Shown here: positions 43,748 through 52,491 of the stretch, piece after piece | How the letters are laid out: every line of letters starts with the position of its first letter | Position numbering within the stretch: the first letter of the stretch is position 1 | Source: Marinihelvus sp036351115 | GTDB lineage: Bacteria > Pseudomonadota > Gammaproteobacteria > Xanthomonadales > SZUA-36 | Assembly: GCA_036351115.1 (NCBI GenBank) | Contig: JAZBOL010000033.1 | Span: 8,383-72,382, forward strand | Length of the DNA stretch: 64,000 nucleotides | Reading direction: 5' to 3' | Notes under the pieces: generated by a model | Database searches by the model: none | Told to the model about the DNA's origin: nothing | Seen by the model: the letters and a program-made list of their open reading frames with translations, nothing else | Position numbers and translations under genes: made by a program

Positions 43748-45124
43748 ATGGCGAAGAGCAAGGTGGTGTACCAGTGCGACGATTGCGGCGCACGCCTCAG
43801 CAAGTGGGCCGGTCAGTGTCCGGAATGCCAGGCCTGGAACACGGTTCGCGAAGCCGTCGCGGCGTCCCGCCCCTCCCTGCAGCCGGTGGGCAGCCGCCGC
43901 GACGGCTATGCCGGCGCCGGCGGCGGGGCCGACGTGGTGTCCCTGGCGAGCGTCGCCCTCGACGAACAGGAACGTCGCGCCACGGGCCTGCCCGAACTGG
44001 ACCGGGTGCTCGGCGGGGGTCTCGTGCCCGGTTCCGTCGTTCTCCTCGGGGGCGATCCGGGCATCGGCAAGTCCACCCTGCTGTTGCAAAGCCTCGCCGC
44101 CATGTCCTCGACCACGGACACGCTCTACGTCACCGGTGAAGAGTCGCTCCAGCAGATCAGCCTCCGAGCCCAGCGCCTGGGACTTGATGCGGGCCGCCTG
44201 AACTGCCTGACCGAGACCTGTGTCGAGCATATTCTCGGTGCCGTGGAGGCGCGGAAGCCGTCCCTCGTGGTCATCGATTCGATCCAGACGCTCTTTTCCG
44301 AACAGGTGCAGTCCGCCCCCGGCTCGGTCAGCCAGGTACGAGAGTCCGCCGCGGCGCTCGTGCGCCACGCCAAGCGGGCCCAGTGCACCATGCTGCTCGT
44401 GGGGCACGTCACCAAGGAAGGCGCCCTGGCCGGGCCCCGGGTGCTCGAACACATGGTGGATGCCGTGCTCTATTTCGAGAGCGACAGCGGCAGCCGCTAT
44501 CGCATCGTCCGATCCGTGAAGAATCGCTTCGGCACGGTCAACGAACTGGGCATCTTCGCCATGACCGGCGAGGGACTGAAACAGGTGAAGAACCCGTCCG
44601 CCATTTTCCTGTCGGGTTCCGAGGCCCTGCCGGGCAGCTGTGTCACCGTGGTGCGCGAGGGTACCCGGCCCATGCTCCTCGAGTTGCAGGCCCTGGTGGA
44701 CGACAGTCACCTGTCCAACCCACGCCGGGTCGCCCTGGGCCTGGACGCCAATCGCCTGGCGATGCTGCTGGCGGTGCTGCACCGCCACGGGGGCGTGTCC
44801 TTCTCGGACCAGGACGTGTTCATCAACGTGGTGGGTGGCATGCGCCTGGCGGAGACGGGCAGTGATTTGCCCCTGGCCCTGGCGCTCCTGTCCAGCTTTC
44901 GCCATCGTGCGCTGCCGGAAGGGCAGGTCGTGTTCGGCGAGGTGGGTCTCGGCGGTGAAATCCGTCCGGTTTACAACGGCGAAGAGCGCCTGAAGGAAGC
45001 CGCCACCCACGGGTTTCGCCGGGCCGTGGTGCCGAAGGCGAACCGGCCCCGCAAACCCATCGAGGGTCTGGAGGTCATCGCGGTGAGCACCCTGGCGGAC
45101 GCCCTGGACCGGGCGTTCGAATAG
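43748..45124 (+). CDS. radA: DNA repair protein RadA (Sms)
   Basis: A 458-residue RecA-like ATPase that drives branch migration in recombinational repair. It has an N-terminal four-cysteine zinc finger (CDDCGARLSKWAGQCPEC), Walker A GGDPGIGKST, the RadA-specific VKNRFG motif and a C-terminal Lon-protease-like domain. The ATG at 43748 gives the family N-terminus MAKSKVVYQC. It is divergent from pspF and convergent with ypjD. Confidence 0.97.
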   Translation: MAKSKVVYQCDDCGARLSKWAGQCPECQAWNTVREAVAASRPSLQPVGSRRDGYAGAGGGADVVSLASVALDEQERRATGLPELDRVLGGGLVPGSVVLLGGDPGIGKSTLLLQSLAAMSSTTDTLYVTGEESLQQISLRAQRLGLDAGRLNCLTETCVEHILGAVEARKPSLVVIDSIQTLFSEQVQSAPGSVSQVRESAAALVRHAKRAQCTMLLVGHVTKEGALAGPRVLEHMVDAVLYFESDSGSRYRIVRSVKNRFGTVNELGIFAMTGEGLKQVKNPSAIFLSGSEALPGSCVTVVREGTRPMLLELQALVDDSHLSNPRRVALGLDANRLAMLLAVLHRHGGVSFSDQDVFINVVGGMRLAETGSDLPLALALLSSFRHRALPEGQVVFGEVGLGGEIRPVYNGEERLKEAATHGFRRAVVPKANRPRKPIEGLEVIAVSTLADALDRAFE

Positions 45125-45151
45125 TCGATTCGCGGCCTGCCGGCCGCTGTA

Positions 45152-45961
45152 TCAACCCCAGCTGCGGCCGAGCACGGCCTCCAGGACCAGCTTGCTGCCG
45201 AAGTAGGCCAGGATCAGTACGAGCACGCCCCCGAGCGTCAGGCGCACGGCGGTGCGGCCGCGCCAGCCCCAGAACAGCCGGCCGCAGAGCAGGGCGCCGA
45301 ACAGCAGCCAGGCGGCGATGGACAGCACGGTCTTGTGCACCAGGTGCTGGGCAAAAAGGTTGTCGATGAACAGGAAGCCCGTGAGCAGGGAGACGGTCAG
45401 GAGGGCGAAGCCGAGCGCCACCAGTGTGAAGAGCAGGGACTCGAGGATGTCGAGGGCCGGCAGCGCGCGCACCATTCGACTCAGGGCATGTTTGCGCAGG
45501 GCCTGGTCGATGACGGTCACGAATACGGCATACACGCCGGCAAGGGCCAGGAATCCGAAAGCCATGACCGAGCTGACGACGTGTGCGCCGACTGTCGGGG
45601 TCACGTTTTCCAGCATGTTGCCCGGCGCATCGATGGCCCATTCCGCGACCAGCATGAGGCCGGCGAGGGGCAGGGCGACGAGCCCCGCCGCGAACAGCCG
45701 GTTGGGATTCACCGCCGCGAACAGCACCAGCAGAACGATCACCAGTGCGCAAAGGCTCAACACGTTGAGGAAACTGATCTCCACCGGGGAGTTCACGAAC
45801 CAGTGCTGCGCCTGGGCCGCCCCGTGCAGCACCACGCCGGCGGCGGCAAGCACGGCCGGCGCCCGCGGACGGGCGTCCGCATCGGACATCAGGCCGCGGT
45901 AGAGCAGGAAAGCCGCCAGCAGGTAGCAGGCGGCGGCGCTCAGCAGAAAAATGTCATGCAT
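45152..45961 (-). CDS. ypjD: Inner-membrane CcsA/YpjD-like cytochrome-assembly family protein
   Basis: A 269-residue protein with about eight membrane segments. It has family histidines in GAAQAQHWF, GAHVVSSVMAFGFL and FAQHLVHKTVLSIAAWLLFG, as in the haem-handling CcsA/CcmC/YpjD group. Its gene is divergent from ffh, a neighbourhood conserved across gammaproteobacteria, which is why ypjD is used. A role in cytochrome c maturation or haem export is assumed for the family but not proven for YpjD. Its stop is 28 bases from the radA stop. Confidence 0.9.
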   Translation of the reverse strand: MHDIFLLSAAACYLLAAFLLYRGLMSDADARPRAPAVLAAAGVVLHGAAQAQHWFVNSPVEISFLNVLSLCALVIVLLVLFAAVNPNRLFAAGLVALPLAGLMLVAEWAIDAPGNMLENVTPTVGAHVVSSVMAFGFLALAGVYAVFVTVIDQALRKHALSRMVRALPALDILESLLFTLVALGFALLTVSLLTGFLFIDNLFAQHLVHKTVLSIAAWLLFGALLCGRLFWGWRGRTAVRLTLGGVLVLILAYFGSKLVLEAVLGRSWG

Positions 45962-46026
45962 GGTCGAGGGCGCCGTGGCGTCTGATCGACGGCTATAATA
46001 CCCGACCTACTCAACGGGAGCAGGGA

Positions 46027-47412
46027 ATGTTTTCCAATCTCAGTGACCGGCTTTCCGGCACCCTGACGCGACTGCGCGGCAAGGGCCGGCTGACCGAGGA
46101 TTCCATCAGCGAAGCGCTGCGCGAAGTGCGCGTGGCCCTGCTCGAGGCGGACGTGGCCCTGCCCGTCGTCAAGGACTTCATCGCACAGGTGAAGGAACGC
46201 GCCCTGGGCCAGGAGGTGCTCAAGAGCCTCACGCCGGGCCAGGCGCTGGTCAAGATCGTCAACGACGAGCTGGTCCGCGTCATGGGCGAGGAGAACGAAT
46301 CCCTCGACCTGAACGCCGCGCCGCCGGTCGTGGTCATGCTGGCGGGCCTGCAGGGCTCCGGAAAAACGACCACCACGGCCAAGCTGGCCCGGCTGCTGGG
46401 CAAGGAGCAGGGCAAGAAGGTCATGGTGGTGAGCTGTGACGTGTACCGGCCCGCCGCCATCAAGCAGCTGGAAACGCTGGCTGGCCAGGTGGACGCGACC
46501 TTCCAGCCGTCCCGGCCGGACCAGAAGCCCGTGGACATTGCGACCACCGCCCTCTCGGAAGCCCGGCGCCAGTTCATGGACGTGCTGCTGGTGGACACCG
46601 CCGGTCGCCTCGCCATCGACGAGGCCATGATGACCGAGGCCCGGCAGATTGCCGAGGCGGTCAACCCGAAGGAAATTCTCTTCGTCGTGGACAGCATGAC
46701 GGGCCAGGACGCCGCCAACACGGCGCGCGCCTTCGACGCGGCCCTGTCCCTGACCGGCGTGGTGCTCACCAAGACCGACGGTGATGCCCGCGGCGGTGCG
46801 GCCCTGTCCGTTCGCCAGGTTACGGGCAAGCCCATCAAGTTCATCGGCGCCGGTGAAAAGGTGGACGCGCTACAGCCGTTCTACCCCGACCGCATCGCCT
46901 CCCGCATCCTCGGCATGGGTGACGTGCTGTCCCTGGTCGAAGAGGTCCAGGCCAAGGTCGACCAGGACAAGGCCGAGAAGCTCGTCAGGAAGATCCGCCG
47001 CGGCGCCGGCTTCAGCCTCGAGGATTTCAAGTCCCAGATGGAGCAGATGGACCAGATGGGTGGCCTGACCAGCCTGGCCGACAAGCTGCCGGGCATGGGC
47101 CAGTTGCCGGACCACGTAAAAAGCCGCATGGACGACGGGCAGACCCGGCGCATGGTGGCCATCATCAATTCCATGACGCCGCAGGAGCGGGAATTCCCGG
47201 ACGTTATCAAGGGCTCGCGCAAGCGCCGTATCGCCAACGGTTCCGGAACCACCATCCAGGAAGTCAATCGCCTGCTGAAGCAGCACGGCCAGATGCAGAA
47301 AATGATGAAGAAATTCGGCAAGGGCGGCATGGCGAAGATGATGAAGAAGCTCGGCCGCATGCAGGGCGGCATGGGCGGCATGGGTGGTCCGCCGGGAGGC
47401 TTCCGGCGCTAG
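46027..47412 (+). CDS. ffh: Signal recognition particle protein Ffh
   Basis: A 461-residue GTPase which, with 4.5S RNA, targets membrane proteins to the translocon. The N domain is at about 1-85. The G domain has LAGLQGSGKTTTTAKLA, the insertion box with VDTAGRLAIDEAMM and VVLTKTDGDARGGAALS. The Met-rich M domain ends in a Gly/Met tail (MGGMGGPPGGF). The length is as in E. coli (453). It has its own start near the ypjD start and is followed convergently by an acetyltransferase gene. Confidence 0.98.
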   Translation: MFSNLSDRLSGTLTRLRGKGRLTEDSISEALREVRVALLEADVALPVVKDFIAQVKERALGQEVLKSLTPGQALVKIVNDELVRVMGEENESLDLNAAPPVVVMLAGLQGSGKTTTTAKLARLLGKEQGKKVMVVSCDVYRPAAIKQLETLAGQVDATFQPSRPDQKPVDIATTALSEARRQFMDVLLVDTAGRLAIDEAMMTEARQIAEAVNPKEILFVVDSMTGQDAANTARAFDAALSLTGVVLTKTDGDARGGAALSVRQVTGKPIKFIGAGEKVDALQPFYPDRIASRILGMGDVLSLVEEVQAKVDQDKAEKLVRKIRRGAGFSLEDFKSQMEQMDQMGGLTSLADKLPGMGQLPDHVKSRMDDGQTRRMVAIINSMTPQEREFPDVIKGSRKRRIANGSGTTIQEVNRLLKQHGQMQKMMKKFGKGGMAKMMKKLGRMQGGMGGMGGPPGGFRR

Positions 47413-47415
47413 GCG

Positions 47416-47934
47416 TCAGCGATGCAGGAAGTCGTCGAGGAAGCGTTCCCTGCTGACGGCGTAGATCAGCCAGAATTCGCCGTCCGCTTCGATCATTTCG
47501 CGATAGGTCATGCCCAGTTTTTGCAGGACCGAGATCGAAGGGCCGTTTTCCCGCATGACCCGGCCGGTGATCAGCGCCAGGCCGAACCGCTCGAAACCCG
47601 CCTGTAGGCAGGCTTTACCCGCTTCGGTCGCGTAACCTGCGGCCCAGTGCTGGCGGAACAGGCGAAATCCCAGGTCCACGTCACCGTCCGCTTCCGCTCG
47701 CTTCAGGCCGCAGAATCCCATGAACTCCCCGGTTTCCCGGAGCGTGACGGCCCAGCGGCCGAAGCCCTCCGGTTCATAGCTGTAGTGTTTGAGAAAGTGC
47801 CGCGCCGCGGCCGGATCGACGAAGGGGGCTTCCCCGGTGTAGCGCATGACGTCAGGGTCGGTGTTCAGCCGGTAGAGCGCCTCCGCATCGCCGGGACGGA
47901 ACTGCCGCAGCCGGAGGCGCGGGGTTTCGAGCAT
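47416..47934 (-). CDS. GNAT-family N-acetyltransferase (RimJ/RimL-like)
   Basis: A 172-residue acetyltransferase of the RimJ/RimL kind. It begins LETPRLRLRQFRPGDAEAL, continues with DVMRYTGEAPF, and has a CoA-binding segment FRQHWAAGYATEAGKACLQAGFE with the R/Q-x-x-G-x-A-type loop, then ENGPSISVLQKLGM. The substrate may be a protein N-terminus or a small amine. The ATG at 47934 is the usual family start; an in-frame ATG at 47991 would add 19 residues and is possible. The stop lies four bases from the convergent ffh stop. Confidence 0.88.
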   Translation of the reverse strand: MLETPRLRLRQFRPGDAEALYRLNTDPDVMRYTGEAPFVDPAAARHFLKHYSYEPEGFGRWAVTLRETGEFMGFCGLKRAEADGDVDLGFRLFRQHWAAGYATEAGKACLQAGFERFGLALITGRVMRENGPSISVLQKLGMTYREMIEADGEFWLIYAVSRERFLDDFLHR

Positions 47935-48315
47935 GAAGTCGCTCTGCGGCAAGTCCAGGGCTCCTGTGCGGGAAAATTGCAGAGTAGCCATTCCTTGAAA
48001 ATGCGGCAAGTGCTTGATTCTTCGTTCTCCCGGCCGCGAAAGCGCCCTGTCGGCAGGCAAGCGTTCCCCGGCGCGGGTTCCTGTGCAAGTTCTTGTTTTC
48101 TTTTGCTTCGATTCGCGTTAGAATGCGCGGTTTCCTGAAGCCGGTTCAGGGTGTTCGCGTGCGCGCCGGCTTCCTGCGTCGGCCTGAACTTGCGAGGAGC
48201 GGGTTTGGACTCGATACAGGCAGGTTTTCATCATTTTGGCGGACGGTTCGATGCCGTACGCCGGGAACAGCGGCTCGCCCCTGGGGGGCGGGTTTGAGAG
48301 AAAGGTCAACAACAC
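47935..48315. promoter_or_regulatory. Upstream region of the rpsP operon
   Basis: This gap between the acetyltransferase start and rpsP contains an AT-richer stretch with a -10-like TAGAAT at 48119-48124. The best -35 at 17 bases is only TTTTCT. The following ~190-base leader contains GC-rich inverted repeats (for instance CCGCTG/CAGCGG-like pairs near 48260-48285), possibly regulatory for rpsP. No small gene is seen. Confidence 0.4.
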
Positions 48316-48573
48316 ATGGTCAAGATTCGTTTGTCGCGCTCCGGCGCCAAGAGGAAGCCGTTCTACCATATCGTGGTGACGGATAGCCGTAACAAGCGTG
48401 ATGGTCGCCGTATCGAGCGCATCGGCTTTTTCAACCCCGTGGCCCGCGGCCAGGAAGAGCGCCTGCGTCTCGACCTGGAGCGCGTGGATTACTGGACGGG
48501 CGTTGGCGCCCAGCTCAGCGAGCGCGTGCGTCACCTCGTGGGCGAAGCCCGGGGAGCCGCCGCGGCCTCCTGA
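48316..48573 (+). CDS. rpsP: 30S ribosomal protein S16
   Basis: An 85-residue protein with the normal S16 start VKIRLSRSGAKRKPFYHIVVTDSRNKRDGR and the RLDLERVDYWTGVGAQLSERV block. It is needed for small-subunit assembly. It is the first gene of the rpsP-rimM-trmD-rplS operon. Confidence 0.98.
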   Translation: MVKIRLSRSGAKRKPFYHIVVTDSRNKRDGRRIERIGFFNPVARGQEERLRLDLERVDYWTGVGAQLSERVRHLVGEARGAAAAS

Positions 48574-48605
48574 GCCGTTGCCTCAGCGGCGCAGGTCGGC
48601 GGTGA

Positions 48606-49151
48606 ATGGTTGTGCCGCAAGACGACGCTGAAGTCACGCTCGGATATATCTCGGGCGTGCACGGTCTCAAGGGGTGGGTCAAGGTGCATTCCTACACCGA
48701 CCCCCGCGAGGCCATCCTGGAGTATCAGCCCTGGCGCCTTGCTGCGCCGGGCGACGGGAACATCGCTCAGGCTGGGGGTGGTCAGGTTCGTGAGGTTTGC
48801 ATCGAGCGCGGTCAGCCCCACGGTAAAACCCTGATCGCAGCCCTGCCCGGCGTGTCGACGCCGGAACAGGGCCGGGCCCTGGTGGGACAGGAGATCCGCG
48901 TGCCGCGCAGCGCCCTGCCCGACAGTGGCGAGGACAGCTGGTACTGGCGGGACCTGATCGGCCTGTCGGTGGTGAACGAGGAGGACATTCCCCTCGGCAC
49001 GGTGAAGCAGATGATCGAAACCGGCGCCAATGACGTGATGGTGCTGGAGGGCGAACGGGAACGACTGGTCCCCTTCGTCAACGGACAGGTGGTCAGGTCG
49101 GTGGACCTGGACGCGCGGCAGATTCGCGTGGACTGGCATCCGGATGACTGA
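48606..49151 (+). CDS. rimM: 16S rRNA processing protein RimM
   Basis: A 181-residue ribosome-assembly factor that acts on the 30S head with S19. The N-terminal domain has LGYISGVHGLKGWVKVHSYTDP and the PRC-barrel C-terminal domain has YWRDLIGLSVVNEEDIPLGTVKQMIETGANDVMVLEG. The ATG at 48606 is used. The last eight bases overlap trmD. Confidence 0.96.
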   Translation: MVVPQDDAEVTLGYISGVHGLKGWVKVHSYTDPREAILEYQPWRLAAPGDGNIAQAGGGQVREVCIERGQPHGKTLIAALPGVSTPEQGRALVGQEIRVPRSALPDSGEDSWYWRDLIGLSVVNEEDIPLGTVKQMIETGANDVMVLEGERERLVPFVNGQVVRSVDLDARQIRVDWHPDD

Positions 49152-49980
49152 CCCGGAGACGTTCGCAACCGGAAGGGTGCGGCGTTTCGACGTCGTGACG
49201 CTCTTCCCCGAGGAGCTGTGCGCGATGGTGCGCCTCGGCGTCACCGGCCGGGCGTTCGACGAGGGCCTGGCGGAACTGGTGACCTGGAACCCGCGCGACC
49301 GGGCCCGGGATCGCCATCGCACGGTGGACGACCGCCCTTACGGCGGCGGACCGGGGATGGTGATGGCGGTGGAGCCGCTCGGTGAGACGGTGCGGGCGGC
49401 ACGAGCCGCCAACCCGGAGGCAAGCGTCTGCCTCATGAGCCCCCAGGGGCGCAGGCTGGACCAGGCCGGGGTCCGGGAACTGGCCGACCGCCCGGGACTG
49501 ATTCTCCTGTGCGGGCGTTACGAGGGCATCGACGAGCGCCTGGTGACGCAGGAAGTGGACGAAGAATGGTCCATCGGGGACTACGTCCTCAGCGGTGGCG
49601 AATTGGCAGCCGCGGTGTTGATGGACGCGGTGTTGCGGCTGGTGCCCGGTGTTCTGGGCGACGCGCAGTCGGCGGAGCAGGACTCCTTCATGGAGGGGCT
49701 GCTGGACCATCCGCACTACACGCGGCCCGAGACGCACGCGGGCCACACGGTTCCGGAAGTGTTGTTGTCCGGCGACCACGCGGCCATCGCGCGATGGCGG
49801 CGGAAAGAGGCGCTGGGACGGACCTGGCGGCGCCGTCGCGACCTGCTCGAGGGCAGGGAGCTGGACCAGGAGTCGAGGCATCTGCTGGAGGAATACCTCC
49901 GTGAGCACGGCCTCGGTGAACGGGAAGAAGAACAGGCAGCGGTAGAAGAAGCAGACGAACCGCAAGATCACGCAGTATGA
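49144..49980 (+). CDS. trmD: tRNA (guanine-N1)-methyltransferase TrmD
   Basis: A 278-residue SPOUT methyltransferase making m1G37 in tRNA. FDVVTLFPEEL starts the family core. LLCGRYEGIDERL and WSIGDYVLSGGELAA make up the knotted SAM site, and DSFMEGLLDHPHYTRPE follows. Compared with E. coli TrmD (255) it has a short, very acidic extra tail (REEEQAAVEEADEPQD). The ATG at 49144 overlaps the rimM end. Confidence 0.97.
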   Translation: MTDPETFATGRVRRFDVVTLFPEELCAMVRLGVTGRAFDEGLAELVTWNPRDRARDRHRTVDDRPYGGGPGMVMAVEPLGETVRAARAANPEASVCLMSPQGRRLDQAGVRELADRPGLILLCGRYEGIDERLVTQEVDEEWSIGDYVLSGGELAAAVLMDAVLRLVPGVLGDAQSAEQDSFMEGLLDHPHYTRPETHAGHTVPEVLLSGDHAAIARWRRKEALGRTWRRRRDLLEGRELDQESRHLLEEYLREHGLGEREEEQAAVEEADEPQDHAV

Positions 49981-50020
49981 ACCGGGGCCGGCGGCCCCAC
50001 TTGTTGGACAGGACAGAGCA

Positions 50021-50365
50021 ATGAACATCATTGACGAAATCAACCAGGAACAGATGCAGAAGGAACTTCCCAAGTTCGCGCCCGGCGACACGGTCGTCGT
50101 GAACGTGAAGGTGAAGGAAGGCAACCGCGAGCGTCTGCAGGCCTTCGAAGGCGTGGTGATCGCCATTCGCAACCGCGGCCTGAACTCCGCGTTCACCGTG
50201 CGCAAGATGTCCCACGGCACCGGGGTCGAGCGCGTATTCCAGACCTACAGCCCGCTGATCGACTCCATCGTCGTCAAGCGCCGTGGCGACGTGCGCCGCG
50301 CCAAGCTGCACTACCTGCGCGGTCGCGAAGGCAAGAGCGCCCGGATCAAGGAAAAGCTCAACTAG
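50021..50365 (+). CDS. rplS: 50S ribosomal protein L19
   Basis: A 114-residue protein with the standard L19 sequence (PKFAPGDTVVVNVKVKEGNRERLQAFEGVVIAIRNRG...SYS-like FQTYSPLIDSIVVKRRGDVRRAKLHYLR). It lies at the subunit interface. It is the last gene of its operon and is followed by an intrinsic terminator. Confidence 0.98.
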   Translation: MNIIDEINQEQMQKELPKFAPGDTVVVNVKVKEGNRERLQAFEGVVIAIRNRGLNSAFTVRKMSHGTGVERVFQTYSPLIDSIVVKRRGDVRRAKLHYLRGREGKSARIKEKLN

Positions 50366-50417
50366 GCGATTTGCCGTTCTGCGCCCGGACTTCGTCCCGG
50401 CGTCGAAACGAAATCGG

Positions 50418-50458
50418 ACCCCGGTCATCACGAGCGCTTCGAGGTGGCCGGGGTTTTT
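50418..50458 (+). terminator. Rho-independent terminator of the rpsP-rplS operon
   Basis: ACCCCGG (50418-50424) pairs with CCGGGGT (50448-50454), with further pairing of the inner TCA/TGG region, and five T residues follow. Confidence 0.8.
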
Positions 50459-50508
50459 CGTGCCCGGGTGTTTCGCCGGCGCGCCGGCGGCCCCGTCTCC
50501 GCCGGGTG

Positions 50509-50537
50509 CTTGAATCTCTCCGCTGCTCCCCCTATTT
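50509..50537 (+). promoter_or_regulatory. Sigma-32 (heat-shock) type promoter of htpG
   Basis: CTTGAAT at 50509-50515 and CCCTATTT at 50530-50537 are 14 bases apart. They match the RpoH consensus CTTGAAA-N13-15-CCCCATNT at 6 of 7 and 7 of 8 positions. The start would be near 50545, 26 bases before the htpG ATG. Confidence 0.7.
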
Positions 50538-50570
50538 CACCGGACAGTCAAAGCTTCTCCGGATGGGACC

Positions 50571-52487
50571 ATGAGCGAAACGACCGAATCAACCAACCAG
50601 GAACACCCCGCAGCGGAAGAAGGCGCGAGGCGCCAGGCCTTCCAGGCCGAGGTGCAGGAAGTGCTCAACCTGATGACGCACTCCCTGTACTCCAACAAGG
50701 AGATTTTTCTCCGGGAGCTGATTTCCAACGCGTCGGACGCCTGCGACAAGCTTCGCTTCGAAGCGCTCGGCGACGATAGCCTGCTTGCCGAAGACCCGGA
50801 GCTGCGGATCGAGATCGAAGTCGACGAGGAAAAGCGCCTGCTGACGATCCGCGACAACGGCATCGGCATGAGCCAGGACGAAGTCGTCGAAAATATCGGC
50901 ACCATTGCCCGTTCCGGCACGCGCCGTTTCCTGGAAAAGGCCCGCGGCGACGCCGAGTTCGACGAGCAGCTGATCGGCCAGTTCGGCGTGGGCTTCTACA
51001 GCTCCTTCATCGTGGCCGACGACGTCACCTTGCTCACCCGCCGCGCCGGCGCCCCCGAGGCCGAGGGCGTGCGCTGGATGTCCGCCGGTGACGGCACCTT
51101 CGAGGTCAGCGCCGCGTCCCTGCCGCGCCGCGGCACGGAAGTGATCCTGCACCTGAAGGAAGGCGAGGACGAGTTCCTGCAGACCTGGACGCTGCGCAGC
51201 CTGGTGCAGCGCTATTCCGATCACATCGGTTTCCCGATCCGCCTCAAGGAAACGAAGCCGGCGGAAGAAGAGGGGGGCGAGCCCACGGTCGAATGGACCA
51301 CCGTCAACCAGGCCTCGGCCCTCTGGACCCGTCCCAAGTCCGAAATCAGTGACGAGGACTACACGGCCTTCTATCAGCACCTGACCCACGACAATGACGA
51401 GCCGCTGGCCTGGGCCCACAACGCCGTGGAAGGCGCGCAGAACTACACGTCCCTGCTGTACCTGCCGGGCAAGGCGCCCCTCGATTTCATGATGCAGCGC
51501 GACGAGCGCCATGGCCTCAAGCTTTACGTCAAGCGCGTCTTCATCATGGACGCGGCGGAACAGCTGCTGCCCCACTACCTGCGCATGATGCGCGGCGTGC
51601 TGGATTCCAGCGATCTTCCCCTGAACGTGTCCCGCGAGCTGCTGCAGGAAAATGACGGCGTGCGCAAGATCCGCGCCGCCGTGGTCAAGCGCAGCCTCGA
51701 CCTGCTGGCAAAGGTGGCGAACCAGCAACCCGAAAAATACACGACCTTCTGGTCCGAGTTCGGCACGGTGCTGAAGGAAGGCATCGTCGAGGACATGGGC
51801 AACCGGGAAAAGATCGCGAAGCTGCTGCGCTTCACCTCCACGGCCGATACCGAGGCCGGGGACAGCGTGAGCCTGGAAGACTACGTCGCCCGGATGAAGG
51901 ACGACCAGGAGTCGATCTGGTACATCACCGCTGACAGCCTGAACGCGGCGAAAAACAGCCCGCACCTCGAGCTGTTCCGCCAGGAGGGCATCGAGGTGCT
52001 GCTCATGCACGAACGCGTCGATGAATGGATGATGGGCTACTTCCCGGAATTCGACGGCAAGCCTCTCAAGTCCGTCGCCAAGGGCGATCTCGACCTGGGT
52101 GACGTTGCCCCGGAAGCGGACGACGCTGAAAAGCCGGAAATCCTTGACCGCATGAAGGCGGTGCTCGGCGATGCGGTGCAGGACGTGCGCGCCAGCCGTC
52201 GCCTGACCGACTCTGCATCCTGCCTGGTGCTCGGCGAGCACGACATGGCGCTGCATCTCAAGCGCATGCTTGAGCAGGCCGGCCAGGCCGTCCCGGACAG
52301 TTCGCCGGTGCTCGAGGTCAACCTCGACCACCCGCTGCTGCAGCGCCTGTCCGAGGCCGGGGAGGGGGATTTCGAGGAGTGGACCCGCATTGTTCACGAG
52401 CAGGCCGTGCTGGCCGAGGGCGGGCAGCTCGACGACCCGGCCGCCTTCGTTGCGCGAGTCAACCGCCTGATCCTGGGCAGCACCTGA
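50571..52487 (+). CDS. htpG: Chaperone HtpG (Hsp90)
   Basis: A 638-residue cytoplasmic ATP-dependent chaperone. The GHKL ATPase domain has LISNASDACDKLRFEAL, IRDNGIGMSQDEVVENIGTIARSGTRRFLE and IGQFGVGFYSSFIVAD. The middle domain has LYLPGKAPLDFMMQRDERHGLKLYVKRVFIMD and the C-terminal dimerisation domain closes the protein. The length fits the family (624-640). It has its own heat-shock type promoter. Confidence 0.98.
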   Translation: MSETTESTNQEHPAAEEGARRQAFQAEVQEVLNLMTHSLYSNKEIFLRELISNASDACDKLRFEALGDDSLLAEDPELRIEIEVDEEKRLLTIRDNGIGMSQDEVVENIGTIARSGTRRFLEKARGDAEFDEQLIGQFGVGFYSSFIVADDVTLLTRRAGAPEAEGVRWMSAGDGTFEVSAASLPRRGTEVILHLKEGEDEFLQTWTLRSLVQRYSDHIGFPIRLKETKPAEEEGGEPTVEWTTVNQASALWTRPKSEISDEDYTAFYQHLTHDNDEPLAWAHNAVEGAQNYTSLLYLPGKAPLDFMMQRDERHGLKLYVKRVFIMDAAEQLLPHYLRMMRGVLDSSDLPLNVSRELLQENDGVRKIRAAVVKRSLDLLAKVANQQPEKYTTFWSEFGTVLKEGIVEDMGNREKIAKLLRFTSTADTEAGDSVSLEDYVARMKDDQESIWYITADSLNAAKNSPHLELFRQEGIEVLLMHERVDEWMMGYFPEFDGKPLKSVAKGDLDLGDVAPEADDAEKPEILDRMKAVLGDAVQDVRASRRLTDSASCLVLGEHDMALHLKRMLEQAGQAVPDSSPVLEVNLDHPLLQRLSEAGEGDFEEWTRIVHEQAVLAEGGQLDDPAAFVARVNRLILGST

Positions 52488-52491
52488 GGCG

